A DNA stretch of 47,354 bases from Betaproteobacteria bacterium. Its GTDB lineage: Bacteria; Pseudomonadota; Gammaproteobacteria; Burkholderiales; Rhodocyclaceae. Under the pieces are notes generated by a model that saw only the letters and a list, made by a program, of their open reading frames with translations, did no database searches and was not told where the DNA came from. This document shows positions 47,302 through 47,354 of the stretch, piece by piece. Both the position numbers and the translations under genes were made by a program. The DNA is taken from the NCBI GenBank assembly GCA_016208415.1, contig JACQYB010000032.1, positions 1-47,354 on the forward strand, written 5' to 3'. Position 1 is the first letter of the stretch. Every line of letters starts with the position of its first letter.

Positions 47302-47329
47302 CCCTGCGAACACGACGGTCGCAGGGGTT
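47299..47329. promoter_or_regulatory. Inverted repeat with 9-nt spacer next to the htpG -35
   Basis: AACCCCTGCGA and TCGCAGGGGTT, perfect 11-base arms around nine bases, with one end overlapping the -35 element by three bases. The geometry resembles CIRCE but the sequence does not. Operator, or a terminator stem of an upstream gene outside the window. Confidence 0.5.
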
Positions 47330-47354
47330 GCGGAGTCACGTTGTGTGGGAGCGG

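Noticed and set aside
47299-47329. CIRCE element for HrcA
   Set aside because: Only the nine-base spacer fits; the arms do not resemble TTAGCACTC, so it is listed as an unassigned inverted repeat.

Overview
The window is high-G+C bacterial chromosome, densely packed, with no rRNA, tRNA, CRISPR array, integrase or insertion sequence that I can recognise. The gene content points to a betaproteobacterium. DUF2863 and DUF1841 proteins are essentially betaproteobacterial, and the orders aat-bpt and msrB-yciB-yciI-bolA-parvulin are familiar from that class. A Rhodocyclales- or Nitrosomonadales-like member is my guess; species cannot be named from sequence alone.

Layout. 0-4 kb: N-degron transferases Aat and Bpt, then PyrD and alanine dehydrogenase. 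4-9.2 kb: a complete, tightly overlapping rnfABCDGE operon behind a good sigma70-type promoter. 9.3-11 kb: a phosphate transporter with its PhoU-like partner (minus strand). 11-14 kb: an alpha/beta hydrolase, a lipoprotein aminopeptidase and an AI-2E-type permease in one overlapping unit. 14.3-14.9 kb: a decayed glycosyltransferase. 15-17.3 kb: DUF2863 and TtcA. 17.4-18.6 kb: an orphan protein with a degenerate histidine-kinase-type ATPase domain. 18.8-21.4 kb: msrB-yciB-yciI-bolA-parvulin. 21.5-25.4 kb: PurL. 25.6-27.4 kb: CnoX-like thioredoxin/TPR protein and a secreted protein with a PEP-CTERM-like tail. 27.4-32.5 kb: glutaryl-CoA dehydrogenase, a broken tex, an ArsC-family reductase and an Hsp33 with half its cysteine switch missing. 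32.6-36.8 kb: DUF447, Nth, FIST, DUF1841, AcuI. 37-40 kb: a di-iron metallo-beta-lactamase-fold protein and a PilB/GspE-type ATPase. 40.1-42.9 kb: viaA and a broken ravA. 42.9-43.9 kb: two tandem DsrC/TusE-like genes. 44-45.3 kb: a small membrane-anchored protein and a broken DUF4143 ATPase. 45.3-47.3 kb: htpG behind a textbook sigma32 promoter.

Two things stand out. First, the tandem DsrC/TusE-like pair was duplicated together with its promoter and 3' hairpin, and the two copies now differ in their cysteine set: one has a CxxC plus a third tail cysteine, the other is a monothiol. Second, four otherwise recognisable genes (glycosyltransferase, tex, ravA, DUF4143 ATPase) each carry an internal, out-of-frame deletion, while the genes around them are intact. 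This is either a real decay process or an assembly/read problem, and read mapping would decide.

Other leads are the Hsp33 switch, an inverted repeat with a CIRCE-like 9-nt spacer at htpG, a perfect 13-bp inverted repeat over the DUF4143 start codon, and a 15-bp hairpin over the viaA stop codon. Motif positions were read by hand. Family assignments rest on remembered family motifs, not on database searches.
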